Of a stretch of DNA of 64,000 nucleotides, positions 52,221-62,975 are shown piece after piece. Within the stretch, counting starts at the first letter, position 1. Every line of letters begins with the position of its first letter. The position numbers were made by a program, and so were the translations under genes. A model generated the notes under the pieces. That model ran no database searches and had not been told where the DNA came from. It was given only the letters and a program-made list of their open reading frames with translations. The DNA comes from Vigna angularis (lineage: Eukaryota > Streptophyta > Magnoliopsida > Fabales > Fabaceae). Where the stretch lies: assembly GCF_016808095.1 (NCBI RefSeq), contig NC_068978.1, forward strand, positions 22,002,806 to 22,066,805, read 5' to 3'.

Positions 52221-52548
52221 CTTACTCTCATGCTAGAAATATTTGGTGAAGAAAAAGAAGTGCCAAAACCACGTTTCTGTTGCTTTGATTTTTTCTTCTT
52301 GCAGTTGCATTTTTGTTAATCTCGGTCACCAAATCCTCCTGCTTGAACTGAACTGGGTTACCTAAATTTAAAAAAAAAGAAAAAATGTTACGGCCTCGGT
52401 TATCTAAAATTCGGGGCATAATCTTACCACTTTTGTCTCGATTCATGACCGAGGCATAAAACCTACATTTTTTTACCTCGTCTGGTTATGCACCACTGGT
52501 GCCTATAACCAATTTTAATCGGTGCTATATCCTCCTCCTGTTCTAGTG

Positions 52549-53085
52549 TACATTCAATTCATAATTGTTTAGTGACTGTTTTTGAGCCTTTAACATCTAA
52601 GGTGCTCAATTTATGAAAGAATTGAAAATAATTTCTAAATTGACTAGAATGGTTAATGAGAGGGAAGATTCTAATACTAAAGATAGTAAGTTAATTCAAA
52701 CCAAAGAAGACTAATAACAAATAATCTAATTCAAAATTAGTTTTTGTATAAGTGTGACGTAATTTTGTCATGGATTTGGTATAGTTCGTCATGTTTTTCT
52801 TTCTTTCTATAATATTTTTTAATAAAATCTTTATGTAATGATATAGGAGTGAACTTATTTGAAAATATAATATATTTATTAAATTTAATATTTGTAACCG
52901 TGATTAATGAAAATATAACTTCTATACTCTATATTTATATATTAAAATATGTAATCAATTAAAATGTAATAAATGAAATATAATGTATTTATTAAATTTA
53001 ATTAATATATAGTTATGATTGACAAATATATAACGTTTAATATAACTTCATATAATTAATATACAACTACACAAAAGTTAATTAC
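52549..53085. other. AT-rich DNA between the CACTA element and the cysteine-rich peptide gene
   Basis: No gene beyond the short fragment noted with the CACTA flank. Confidence 0.5.
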
Positions 53086-53219
53086 AAAGATCAGTGCATT
53101 TGCCCCACCCAATTTTGAAGGAGTTCAAAGAGATTTTTCAAAAATTAAGTACTACAAATATCAGTTCATTGCCCCACCCCAATTTTCAAGGAGTTCAAAG
53201 AGATTTTTCACTCTATTTA
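53086..53219 (+). promoter_or_regulatory. Tandemly duplicated 70-bp promoter segment and TATA box
   Basis: TCAGTGCATTTGCCCCACCC with AAGGAGTTCAAAGAGATTTT (53091-53140) recurs 70 bases later (53161-53210) with few changes. TCTATTTAAA (53212-53219 region) follows as a TATA-like box. The ATG at 53311 is about 90 bases downstream. Confidence 0.6.
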
Positions 53220-53310
53220 AACAAGCAGCTGCATGTTGATTGAACCTATATTAGAAAGAAAAAACATTGAGAGTAAAGTTTATTGCTTTGATATACCAGA
53301 ATTATTAAAA

Positions 53311-53659
53311 ATGACTAAGTTTTTCTTTTCACACATATGCCTTGATCCTTATCATTTCAGGTTTGATGATTTCCCAATTTCTAATATTTTTTCAATGTTA
53401 AATTGTTCATTGATCAAAGGTTTATTCTAATTCTATCTTGCATTTTTCAGTTATTTCAGGAATAAGCGGAGTAAATGTCAAAAGATGTGAAAAATTAATA
53501 CAGCCCACAAACTGTACCATCCAAAAATGTCGATCAGATTGCTCCAACATGTTTAAAAGCTTATTAGAACCGTTTGGAGAATGCATTCAAAACACTAAGA
53601 CTAATACTTATGAATGTTTTTGCTTCTATGATTGTAATGCAACACCACATTTGGTGTAA
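53311..53659 (+). CDS. Defensin-like cysteine-rich peptide, signal exon apparently frameshifted
   Basis: The exon from 53451 to the stop at 53657-53659 has eight cysteines spaced C-x8-C-x4-C-x3-C-x13-C-x10-C-x-C-x3-C. This is the plant defensin-like (DEFL/LCR) pattern with its CxxxC and CxC...C knots. Such peptides are secreted and act in defence or pollen-pistil signalling. The expected signal-peptide exon starts at ATG 53311. Its hydrophobic stretch lies in another frame than the ATG, split by a one-base shift near 53343-53345, and the intron that could join it to exon 2 would be only about 54 bases. The copy may therefore be a pseudogene, or the true first exon is elsewhere. The mature exon is intact. 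Confidence 0.6.
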
Positions 53660-54056
53660 ACCTAGGCAGTGATAATATGTACCCAGCCAAAGAGGGTGAG
53701 AGAAATAAGATTTCTAGAATTAATCAATAAACAATATAGTTTTTTGATTCCTTATACCATTTTCTCTTTTCTTTTTTCACCTTGTTGCACTTAGGACCAG
53801 GGTTCTTTACCATTTGATATGGTTCCATTTTTTTAATTAAGTCGCTCGAATCATCATAAAAGTTAAATGAAATTTGATATAAATTTAATTAAAAATCCTA
53901 ATAAATTTTAAATCGTATGGAAAATAACTCAGGTTTATTTAAAGTGGACTAACCACACGAGAAGGAAAATTTAACAGTAATGATTGTTTAAATTATTATA
54001 TAATATTTTAATGAGGGATTCAGAAACTCAAGATAACTGCATAGGACTTCTGTTAA

Positions 54057-54168
54057 AGACATCTTTTTCACCTATACTTAAGATGTATTTACTTGAGTGG
54101 AAGGATTTGAGGAGACATCTTTTTCACCTATGCTTAAGATGTATTTACTTGAGTGGAAGGATTCGAGG
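54057..54168. repeat. 56-bp tandem duplication
   Basis: GACATCTTTTTCACCTAT(A/G)C to GTGGAAGGATT(T/C)GAGGA occurs twice in a row (54058 and 54114) with two differences. Confidence 0.9.
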
Positions 54169-54461
54169 AGAGTGTGTGAATGGATTTTATGAGATTTAAA
54201 AGTAAAATTTATGTTTTTTTTAAAAGATTTGGAAGTAATTGAGAATAAATTTAAAACTAAATTTTATAAAAGTTTGTATAATATTTGACTGATGTGATAG
54301 ATAAAAGAATATTTTAATAAATAAAAAATAAAGATTATCGAATTTCCCTTAATGATAATATTGATATAAAATGATATTTGTGAATAAGATATTTTTTGAT
54401 AAAATTATTTTGAAATATTAAAATTAATAAAATATTATTAAATAATTAAAATAATACATTT

Positions 54462-54533
54462 TATTATTACTATTATTAATATTATTATTATTATTATTAA
54501 TACTATTTTTATTATTATTATTATTATTATTTT
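54462..54533. repeat. (ATT)n microsatellite, interrupted
   Basis: ATT/TTA triplets with a few interruptions. Confidence 0.9.
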
Positions 54534-55239
54534 ATCTATGTGAATCATTATATTCAAAAGTCATGAATGTTGTAAGGATAAAATTGAGAATTATTGTGAA
54601 TCATTGCAAATCTTCATAGTGGAAGAAAGATAGGAAAATTTCTTTATCACACAAATCAACACTTTTAATCGCGCACAAATTATTTAAAACAAACATGAAA
54701 CTGATATGAATTTCGTCATTGCAAATGAACATTAACAGTGTTTTACATTGAAGTGAACACAACCTTAATGAAGTGATTATTTTTAATTAGAGGATTCAAA
54801 AACTTGAAGAAGTTGCCCCCATCTTGCGAATAGCTTCATCTTCCCCCTTTTATATCTCTTTCTTTGCCTTTTCGTTCATTATTTCTTTCATATTTGAGAT
54901 TTCATGATCCAACTTTTGTTCTCCTGCTCTCGTGTTTTCTACCATCATTTTTCTAGTTCACCTTTCTATTTCTTTCACTTTTTGGTGCTTCTTCTCTTTT
55001 CAATTCTTTTGATGAATAACAAAGGTTAAGGCAAAGGTTATTGCTACTTGACACGACAATTCCTCAAGTCGCATTGACTTTGTTCTTAAGGGTTATTTAA
55101 ATGAACCTTCCTCTCCTCTTTCGCCCTCCTACTTCTTTATAGGGGGAAAGGAAAATTGCGAACGTATATTCTTGAAAAGCCTTTCTAGAGGCGGCGAAGG
55201 GCTAAGTTTTCTTCCATTAATGTCCTTGAGAACTAGCCT

Positions 55240-55405
55240 TGTTCATCAAAACAAGGCCTGTTGATCAAAACAAGGCATGTTCATCAAAACAAGGCTTGTT
55301 GACCAAAGCAAGGTTTTTCCTGTTCATCAAAATATGACATTTCCTATTCACCAAAACAAAACTTTCTTATTAACCAAAACAGGGCTATGCACTAAAGTAG
55401 GATTT
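55240..55405. repeat. 19-24-bp GTTCATCAAAACAAGGC tandem repeat, about 7 units
   Basis: Units GTTCATCAAAACAAGGCCT, GTTGATCAAAACAAGGCAT, GTTCATCAAAACAAGGCTT, then longer and more diverged GTTGACCAAAGCAAGG, GTTCATCAAAATATGAC, ATTCACCAAAACAAAAC and ATTAACCAAAACAGGGC. Confidence 0.85.
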
Positions 55406-55547
55406 TCTTGAGCGATCCACTAATAAGTATGTAAGAAAACACAAGATCAAAAATTATATTGCAATTAATGCAACAATATGTCATACCACTAATCATCATG
55501 GACATTAATCACAACACCTTATAAATTAAACCACAAGTTTGAGTAAC

Positions 55548-56513
55548 TGATGGAATACCGCTTGAGAACCCTTCATCTTTTTGTATTTTACATTTTCTTT
55601 AGTGTATTGCACTCTGAGCTTGTAAGGAGCATGGGTCCTATAAATACCCATCTTCACCATTGTATTAAACACTTTTGAACATAATGAGAATTTGATTTCT
55701 GTTGAGAAACTCCAGATAAACTTCTCTCTTCAAAGTCAAGCTATAGAGTCCAAGAGATCCGTCTCTAGCCACCTTTCAAGCACTATGCTTTCATTTCATT
55801 TCCATTTCTCCATTGTGCTTCCATATAATTCTGTCTCATCTACGCAGATCCACTCATTCGCTGCCACATCAATAGTGCATGCGTCAACCTCCTAAGCCAC
55901 GCATCGTCTTTTGTCTCGCGCACCGCTTTGCCACATCTTCATTCATTCCTTTCACGAGAGCCACATCTTCATTTGGCACTCTCTCTTGCACGACATCATC
56001 ATCATTTTCACGTTGTTCCTTTCGAGTATCACATCCAAATCCTGATTCCATTCTCTCGTTTGTGTCGCCTTCTCGTTCCAAACAACTCTCGAGCTCACAT
56101 CCAGGTATTGCTCCTCTAAATCATATTTCCTCTTTATGCTTCAAGTTCCTAAGCCTTAGACCTCTATTTCTAGGTTTTCCACCATCTTTCAGTGATTGTA
56201 TTCCATTTTCACCGATTAAACATGTTTCCTTCTGTCCATTCCTCTTTTCCACTGTTTAATCGGTCCAATATGAGTTTTCCCCCTTTGCTAGGGTTCCTCC
56301 AGTCCAGATTAGGGTTCGTCCTCTTTTTTAGGGTTTTCAACCATTTAACCCAAGTTCTTGACTTCTTCTCTGTTTCTACATTCTATCTCATGTATTTCCT
56401 CTTTTCGCTGCGTTTTCTCTTATCGAGGAAGCCTCGAGGATTCGGATCGCGCTCGCACCACTTCAATCGATCTCATCTCCTTAAGCGCTTCCATCAGTTG
56501 GTATCCAGAGCTC
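55548..56513 (+). mobile_element. Copia-type LTR (949 bp) with primer binding site
   Basis: The LTR starts TGATGGAA (55548) and ends TTCCATCA (56496), an 8-bp inverted terminal pair. One base later TTGGTATCCAGAGC (56498-56511) is the initiator-Met tRNA primer site with one inserted C. A TATA box (CTATAAATACCC, about 55638) lies early in the LTR. The 5-base word expected as target duplication is GTAAC (55543-55547). No gag follows, so only the 5' LTR and start of the interior remain. Open frames inside the LTR (55879-56705) are not genes. Confidence 0.75.
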
Positions 56514-58160
56514 TGGTTCGAGCACACGTCAAGAGATAAGTATCTCTCCTCTATCTTGTTTCATTTTTTTTTCTTATTCATGAGTTGTCTCGGTTTGGTT
56601 ATGATTCAGAGTATCTTGTTGCGTTTCTTCAATTTCCGCGTTGTTAGTTACATTTCCTTTAATGTCTTGAATTGTTTGAGTCTTTTAATTGTCGAATCAT
56701 TTTGAGTTTGTGCATCTTATTCTGTGAAAGTTGTTTTCCTGTGTTAGGTTTCCAATTTTGGTTCAGTATGTTTGAGTCTGTGACTTACGTAATTCATTTG
56801 AGTCTTTGCCTTGAGTAAATGTTTTTATCATTTTATTCGGTGATTTCACTTTGTTTGAGTCTTTTATTTTCTGAATCATATTCGGTCGTGTTCTAGTCAT
56901 GTTATTTGCTTATTTTGTATTTGGTACCCCTATATATAGGTACAAACATTTAAGGCACCTAAGAAACCCTAAAAGAAAGTTCAAAGTCATCAGGTCGAAA
57001 AATAACTTAAAAAATTAAAAATAGAAACAAATTGTTTGTAATTAAAAAATTACATTTTATTTAATTTTCCAAATTATTCTTCAATTGTGCTCATGTTTTT
57101 TAAAATTCAAGGAGACGTATTTTTGATCTTTGACCTTGTTATAGATCCTTTGAATTCAAATGTTCTTCTTCACATTCTTCTCATATATGTTTAAGGAGAT
57201 AGTCCTCTATCATACCCTCCTTCATGAAGAGGATTTGTCCTGAAATTCGTACCATTGTAAGATTTTTTTTTATTATAAAAAACATACCCAAATTCATCCA
57301 AATCAACCAAACTATGCGTGGAAAACGTTATGGCAATCCAATTACCATACTTAATAGCTCAACACCTCATGTTAAGCACCAAATAACATGATATCCAACT
57401 TAAGCAACCCGATAACTTTAGAAAACATGTTATAATAACCCATTCATACCCCAGCAGAACATGGTGTCACTCATACACAACTTGGTTGCATATAGGAACA
57501 ACTGACAATGAAAGATAAAAACCTCTTATAAAACTAACTTACTTAACTGAACATAAAAATGTCATGTAGCAACCCTAAAGAGCTTAACATAATCTAAGGA
57601 TAACATAATCTCTTGTATATTACTCGACATATGACTTAAACCTCATTACAACATCACGAATGCATTGTGTTATACCTAAACCCTAAAAATTTTGTGCTTT
57701 AGACTATTCAACCCAAAAAAGTGTAGTACAACCCAAAATAGTGCAATAAAACACATCATGGTGATTCTAACACACATGACACAACCATAGAACATGTCAT
57801 CATGATAAAACAACCTAATTTTGGCCTAAACTCATGGAAACGAAACAACTTATACACAAACAACATGATATTTCAAGCATGGTATTCCAAAATCATGTAC
57901 ATGCAACTGATTAAGAACATAAAACAACCTCGAAACATGGAATCATAGTATTACAACCGGGTACGTAATCACTGTAGCCCAAAATAAATTAAAAAAACAT
58001 GACACCTACTTGGAATAATGTAGAACACTAGAAACAAGTATGTTTGCAACGAAACTAACATGACCTAATGTGAATAACATAGACAACCCTTAACAACTCG
58101 TTTGACTAAAGAAACCAACCCCATATGCACAAACAATGTGAAAACGAAGGAAATCCATTG
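56514..58160. other. Retroelement-like remains, no gene
   Basis: The interior of the copia element is lost soon after the primer site. Around 57205-57255 the minus strand reads GGACAAATCCTCTTCATGAA followed by GGAGGGTATGATAGAGGAC. This resembles the polypurine-tract/3' end context of a gypsy pol gene on the minus strand. Otherwise nothing is recognised. Confidence 0.4.
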
Positions 58161-58259
58161 ACACACACACACACACACACACAGACAGACACATACACAT
58201 ACACACGTACACGCACACGCAAACACACACGCACGCGGACACATGCACACACACGTGCT

Positions 58260-58297
<38 letters not shown>
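58161..58297. repeat. (CA)n microsatellite with interrupted centre
   Basis: Two pure CA runs flank a centre of CACATA, ACACGTACACG and ACGCACGCGG variants. Open frames here on both strands are repeat artefacts. Confidence 0.97.
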
Positions 58298-58298
<1 letters not shown>

Positions 58299-58354
58299 TT
58301 GAAAAGAACAATTTCAAAAACAAAGAAAGTCTAAACTAAGTCCTCAAGGAGAAG

Positions 58355-58740
58355 GTCCTTTCAAAGTCCTTAGGAAGGTCAACATTAATGTTTATCAATT
58401 AGACCTTCCTCCATAATATTGTGTTCATGCTACCTTTAATGTGACTAATCTTCAACCTTTTGCAGGAGAGTTATCAGATGATGAAGATTCTAGGGATTGT
58501 AGGATAAATCCTTCTTAAAGGGAAGGAGATGATGACTTAGGCCCAAGCCCAACATCAAGCCCATAACCTATTACTCATCAAGTGACCAAAAGGAACAACA
58601 AAGATGGATTGGCACATAGAAAACCTTGCAATCAAGGTCCCATGACTAAAGGAATGCTTAAAACACTTCAAGAAGACTTAGAAGACACTTCCGAGCAGGC
58701 AACCTTGAAGAATTACTTCATTTGGAGCAAAACATGAAGC
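58355..58740 (+). pseudogene. 3' end of a gypsy pol gene, decayed
   Basis: Translated pieces VNINVYQLDLPP, FNVTNLQPFAGELSDDEDSR, REGDDDLGPSP and GPMTKGMLKTLQEDLEDTSE match the C-terminal end of Ty3-gypsy polyproteins (integrase C-terminus, then linker). Stops occur in each piece. LTR-like DNA with a CCTATAAATCC box at about 58949 and ACTCTTCTCCACATTTGTAA follows. Confidence 0.65.
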
Positions 58741-59290
58741 CTCTTCCGAATTGGGTTCCACTCAGCCTGAACACATTTTCTGCCCAATGCCTTTGGTGAA
58801 ACCCTTGGCCATCAGCATGTGTAGCTTCGGCAGCTGGCATTCCAGGCCATTCTATGCATTCTCCACATGATGAATACGTGACAGTTAATCCATACCATGC
58901 GGCTGATGATCAACTTTGATCATAGGCACAGTGGGTGCTTGAAAATGATCCTATAAATCCAACTCTTCTCCACATTTGTAAACACTTTTGGATTGAAACT
59001 AGTGTTATGCTGAAGAATTCATTCCAACACCTCTTTGCTCTGAAAGTCTCCTCCTAAAACCATTTTCATCTTCATCTCCAACTTTCTTCCTCATATGGAA
59101 GGTTGTCTAACCTGGATTCTAAACCATTCCTCCTTATAGACCTAACATCAAACACCTTATCTGCATCTATCCGTTGCACAGAGAGTTTGAATTCCAGACT
59201 CTTCCACCAATTGGTTTGAGCTCTCTGCTTATGCTGGATTCCATGGCAATTAGAGGAAGTCATCACCAAGGGTCCCACTATTGAGAAATT
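58741..59290 (+). mobile_element. Probable gypsy 3' LTR fragment
   Basis: It follows the pol end directly. A TATA-like CCTATAAATCC (about 58949) precedes a C/T-rich leader. The boundary bases are not resolved. Confidence 0.35.
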
Positions 59291-60559
59291 CTTCCTTACA
59301 CTTCTTCTTTACATAAAAAATAGAAATGAAAGCAAAGAACATGGAACATAACAACAATGTAGTTAGGAAATTTGTTTAGTAATATACATAATTTTATAGA
59401 ACAATTTAGTTATAAATATTTTCTTTGCTTAATCCTTGACAATGATGCCAAAAACTTGATGAGATGTTCGAGTAGCAACAAATTATAGCAAGTGCACTGG
59501 ATTTGCAGTAGTATCAAATAAGTGTTGTATCCATAAAAATATTTTAAAACCATCCAATATTTATAGCTAAATTGAATGGAATAGTAATTGTAAAAGGGGT
59601 GTTGATTATAAAAATAAAGTTAAACTAAGATTTGGAAATTATAATGATAAATGAGTGTTGAGGTTGGATTTTATCTCTTCTTCTTCTATTGTAATGCTAA
59701 TGATCTTTTGTACTTAGTATGTTAGTTATTTTCTTAAAGGTACTTTAAGGTAGCTCTAGGGTTATTCCTACATCCTAAAACCTAAGAACTGCAAACCTAA
59801 TGTCATTCGTCCACTCATATGGAATGAATTATTTCCTTAAGTGTAAGACTATTTTTTTCTAATCCACCTTCCAGATTGTATGGATGGCTCTAGGAAGAAT
59901 GAGATGATTTGATTGGACCATAGGATGAGTTGTCGATGCATTCAAGCAATAAACACAGATGAAAAAACAAATTATTGTTAGGACAAGATCATATAAAGAA
60001 ATAAGACCGTTTAACATTTCTATTTTTAAAGTTTAACAAACAATTGAATGCAATAAGCATTTATCAATATAAACCATTTATTAAATAATGTTTTACGAAA
60101 ACATAATTTTCTAACATATATCATCTAATAGACAAAGTTTAACAAACAACATCTAACAAAAGGATATTATGGATTTATAATACATATGGAAAAAACCTTA
60201 ATCGTCTAAACTTAATCGTCTAAGAACCCTCTTGGAAAAGAAAATGTTGAATGAATAGGCTTTAATAAATGTGTCTAGTAATGTCATATAACATCTAATG
60301 TTTAGAGTCTAAGACATATCGTCTAATGACGTCATACCACAACATCGTCTAAAGCAGATTGTCAGTGGACATTTCATTCATGCATGTAATAAGTTATGTT
60401 GAGCCCGACAAGATGGCCCATTAAGAACCGCCTAGGTTAAAGAGGGATTCAAATTCTCTAGATCCAAAAAACTGTACACATGGCATTAAATGTGTTATAA
60501 TGGCCCTTAAACTCTTATGGTTACAATTCCAAGAAACCACCTTTATCCCTCACATATAT
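59291..60559. other. Retroelement leader-like and AT-rich DNA
   Basis: At about 59446-59500, ATGATGCCAAAAACTTGATGAG and GCAAGTGCACTGGAT resemble leader sequences of plant retroelements. Between 60190 and 60360 the phrase ATCGTCTAA recurs four to five times. No gene. Confidence 0.4.
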
Positions 60560-61625
60560 AACTGCAAAAAATCTCATCAGTGTCTTCATGCTCGGCCAAG
60601 CTGTTTTGGACCTTAGTTTTGGGGTTCTAGAGCTCGACCTATGTGTTCTAGAATTTAGCTATGAGGTTTCTGAACATTCCTGAGCTGTTTGAGAGGTTGA
60701 CCTAGTTGTTTGTTTGTGATGTCGAGTTGTGATTTTTGTAATTTTTGAGCTCTATGGGTGTTGGTTGAACTGTTACTCTTGGTTGTTGAGTTGTTTCTTG
60801 TGTTGGTTAAGTGTTGGTATGAGTGGCGAGTTGTTAAGATGATTGTTGTGTTGTCTAGTTGATATGTCTTCTTGTCGTACCTTATAAAGTCGAGGTTGTA
60901 CCTTTTGGTTGTGAGAAGTAGTGGAAAATGGGTTCTCTTTGCTTGTGTGAAGCAATGAGAGAGTGGAGGTTCAAATGCTATACCTTTTCACCTGTGTGAA
61001 GTAGTGGAGAAGAGAAATATGTTTTCCCATAAGTTTCTGGCTCATTGTTGAATATAGTGCTCAATGTATAACACATTAAAATTTTTACTCGTAAGTTATT
61101 GAGGAGCAGGGGAGATATGTGCTTATTATGACGACATGATGTGTCAAACCACCATGTTTTGGTAAATAGGTTTTGTAAGGTAGGGTATGGGAGAATGACA
61201 TATGGTTTGGATCACTTGGATGTGTTATGAATTTGGTGTGGTTTTGGCTGAAGTGACCTTGATCTTGTGACATGTTAGTAGTGTTATCTTAATGATTGAT
61301 ATAGATTATTTTATTTAGAGTGGGTGAGTATGATTTGTGTATTTTATCTGTTTCCATTAGCTCACCCTTACTTATTTGTTTGTGTTGTGTGATGGTCATA
61401 TAATTTGTGTTGTTATACGAAAGCATATGATATTACAAATGTTGTTGGCGGTGATTAGAGCAAGAAGATGCATGGGAGTCTTATTGGAAATTTTCAAAAT
61501 TCATTTACAACAATCTTTATTTTAATGTAATGTTTTTGGACTAACAATTTTTGTTAGTTTATTTTATGTTAGGAAAATTAAATAAATTTTTTCCTAGAGA
61601 TGTGTACTGTAACAATTGCAAAAAA
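60560..61625 (+). mobile_element. Degraded gypsy LTR/retroelement, family copy 2
   Basis: Homologous to 30.0-31.15 kb, same orientation: TACGAAAGCATATGATATTACAAAT, the GTGTGAAGTAGTGGAGAAG block and TTAGCTCACCCTTACTTATTTG. Extends to about GAGATGTGTACTGTAAC. No coding capacity. Confidence 0.5.
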
Positions 61626-61849
61626 TTATTTTCATCAATATAGGGATTAGTAGTTGAAGCAAAACCTAGATGAGTCTAGAAACACATTTTAAATCTAAGA
61701 ATATCACATTTATGGTGAAATAAACCTATAAGTAGGCCCCAACTATGAGTACTTTTCTCTTAGTAAGATAATATTAAACATTTCAAAATGACAAATGAAA
61801 CATGCAACTGATTCCAATACATATGTAAATTCCAGTATTAATTTTCTTA

Positions 61850-62893
61850 GGTTTAATACCTATTTTGGTCCCTCTTTTTGTAGGGTCTGTTCAAAGTTGT
61901 CCTCCTTTTTTTCAAAAGTTCACTAACATCCTACTTCTCGCAAAAACAGTTTAAGTGGATCCTTTTTGCTTACGGCGTTAAAAAACTAACGGCAAAGTTG
62001 CTCTGCTGGCCAAAATTAAATGACATGTCCAATTAATCCAATTAGTTAGCAAGTTCAGCTAATAAGAGACTGCCACGTGGCAGTCCCCTTTCCACCCAAA
62101 CCCTAATTCCCTTTTTCCCCTCTGCGCTACTATGTCGCGCCCTATTAACCTTAATGCCTTTTCCACAGTTTCAGACAAATTCTCACAGTAAACACCAACA
62201 TGGTCCCCTATTTCATATCTGTGTAATGAAACAGGCATAAGAACATGGAAAATGTAGGAAATTATATAAACAAGTGTGTATCACCGCAGGTTTATTCTCA
62301 CAAGCAAATACTTACGCAACTCCAGTTCCTGAAATCTCAAATTCCAAATGAGTATAAGATCGATCAGATGCAGGAGTGTGAAGCTCCTTACGCACAGCCA
62401 CATTTGCTCTGCACACGCATAGGAATTTATGTCAGTCAGATTATAGTAAGGCCTAACTTGTTTGCAACTGAATAACTATCTTAATAATGTACCTGACTGG
62501 ATGTTGAGCATCCACAACAGCGTGACCATTTACATTATGCCACTTCTTTTCATCAACAGACACTTCCAATGGATCATGAATAACAACCCGGTACTCCAAA
62601 ACAGCAGCAGTATAAGGCGTAGAGGGGAAAAGGGAATTAGGGTTCGGGTGGAAAGGGGACTGCCACGTGGCAGTCTCTTATTAGCTGAACTTGCCAACTA
62701 ATTGGATTAATTGGACATGTCATTTAATTTTGGCCAGCAGAGCAACTTTGCCGTTAGTTTTTTAACGCCGTAAGCAAAAAGGATCCACTTAAACTGTTTT
62801 TGCGAGAAGTAGGATGTTAGTGAACTTTTTAAAAAAAGGAGGACAACTTTGAACAGACCCTACAAAAAGAGGGACCAAAATAGGTATTAAACC
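61850..62893. mobile_element. Pack-MULE with 280-bp inverted repeats and 9-bp target duplication
   Basis: It begins GGTTTAATACCTATTTTGG and ends as the exact inverse. The inverted repeats span about 61850-62128 and 62615-62893 and look over 95% identical by eye. ATTTTCTTA lies directly outside both ends (61841-61849 and 62894-62902), the 9-bp duplication of Mutator-like elements. Each repeat contains the 16-base palindrome ACTGCCACGTGGCAGT with a G-box core. The 0.5-kb interior carries cytochrome P450 reductase exons and no transposase, so it is a non-autonomous Pack-MULE. Confidence 0.95.
62135..62616 (-). pseudogene. Captured NADPH-cytochrome P450 reductase exons
   Basis: On the minus strand three exons with intact GT-AG borders read in frame: about 62616-62493 (PYTAAVLEYRVVIHDPLEV, KKWHNVNGHAVVDAQHPV), 62408-62316 ([31 protein letters not shown]) and 62218-about 62140 (YEIGDHVGVYCENLSETVEK). 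These are consecutive blocks of the connecting/FAD-binding domain of plant CPR (ATR-type), the ER flavoprotein that feeds electrons to P450s. Introns of 84 and 97 bases are kept, so genomic DNA was captured. No stop is present in the joined frame, but the FMN, NADPH and most FAD-binding parts are absent. The fragment cannot be a working reductase. Confidence 0.9.
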
Positions 62894-62975
62894 ATTTTCT
62901 TATGATGAATGTGAAAGAGGTCATACTAAATAAGACAATCACCCATCCAACAAGCCAATCAATGTCACTTATGTG

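Larger units (their letters stand above)
51020..52548. mobile_element. Non-autonomous CACTA element carrying captured gene DNA
   Basis: It starts CACTAGTAAAAAAAC (51020) and ends CTGTTCTAGTG (52548), so both tips are CACTAG inward. TAC flanks it on both sides (51017-51019 and 52549-52551), the 3-bp duplication typical of CACTA. Both subterminal regions (51050-51400 and 52380-52530) are filled with ACCGAAGCC / CGGTTTAAA / CCTCGGTT repeats in both orientations, the usual TnpA-binding pattern. No transposase is present in its 1529 bp. The GC-rich interior carries a TFIIB-like segment. Confidence 0.93.
53660..55240. other. Intergenic DNA with small repeats
   Basis: No gene supported. It contains a 56-bp tandem duplication and an ATT microsatellite, listed separately. 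Confidence 0.5.

Noticed and set aside
55879..56705. Several overlapping Ser/Phe-rich frames
   Set aside because: They lie inside a copia LTR with defined TGATGGAA/TTCCATCA ends and show no domain.
58065..58334. Cys-Val and Thr-His repeat frames
   Set aside because: Translation of the CA microsatellite.
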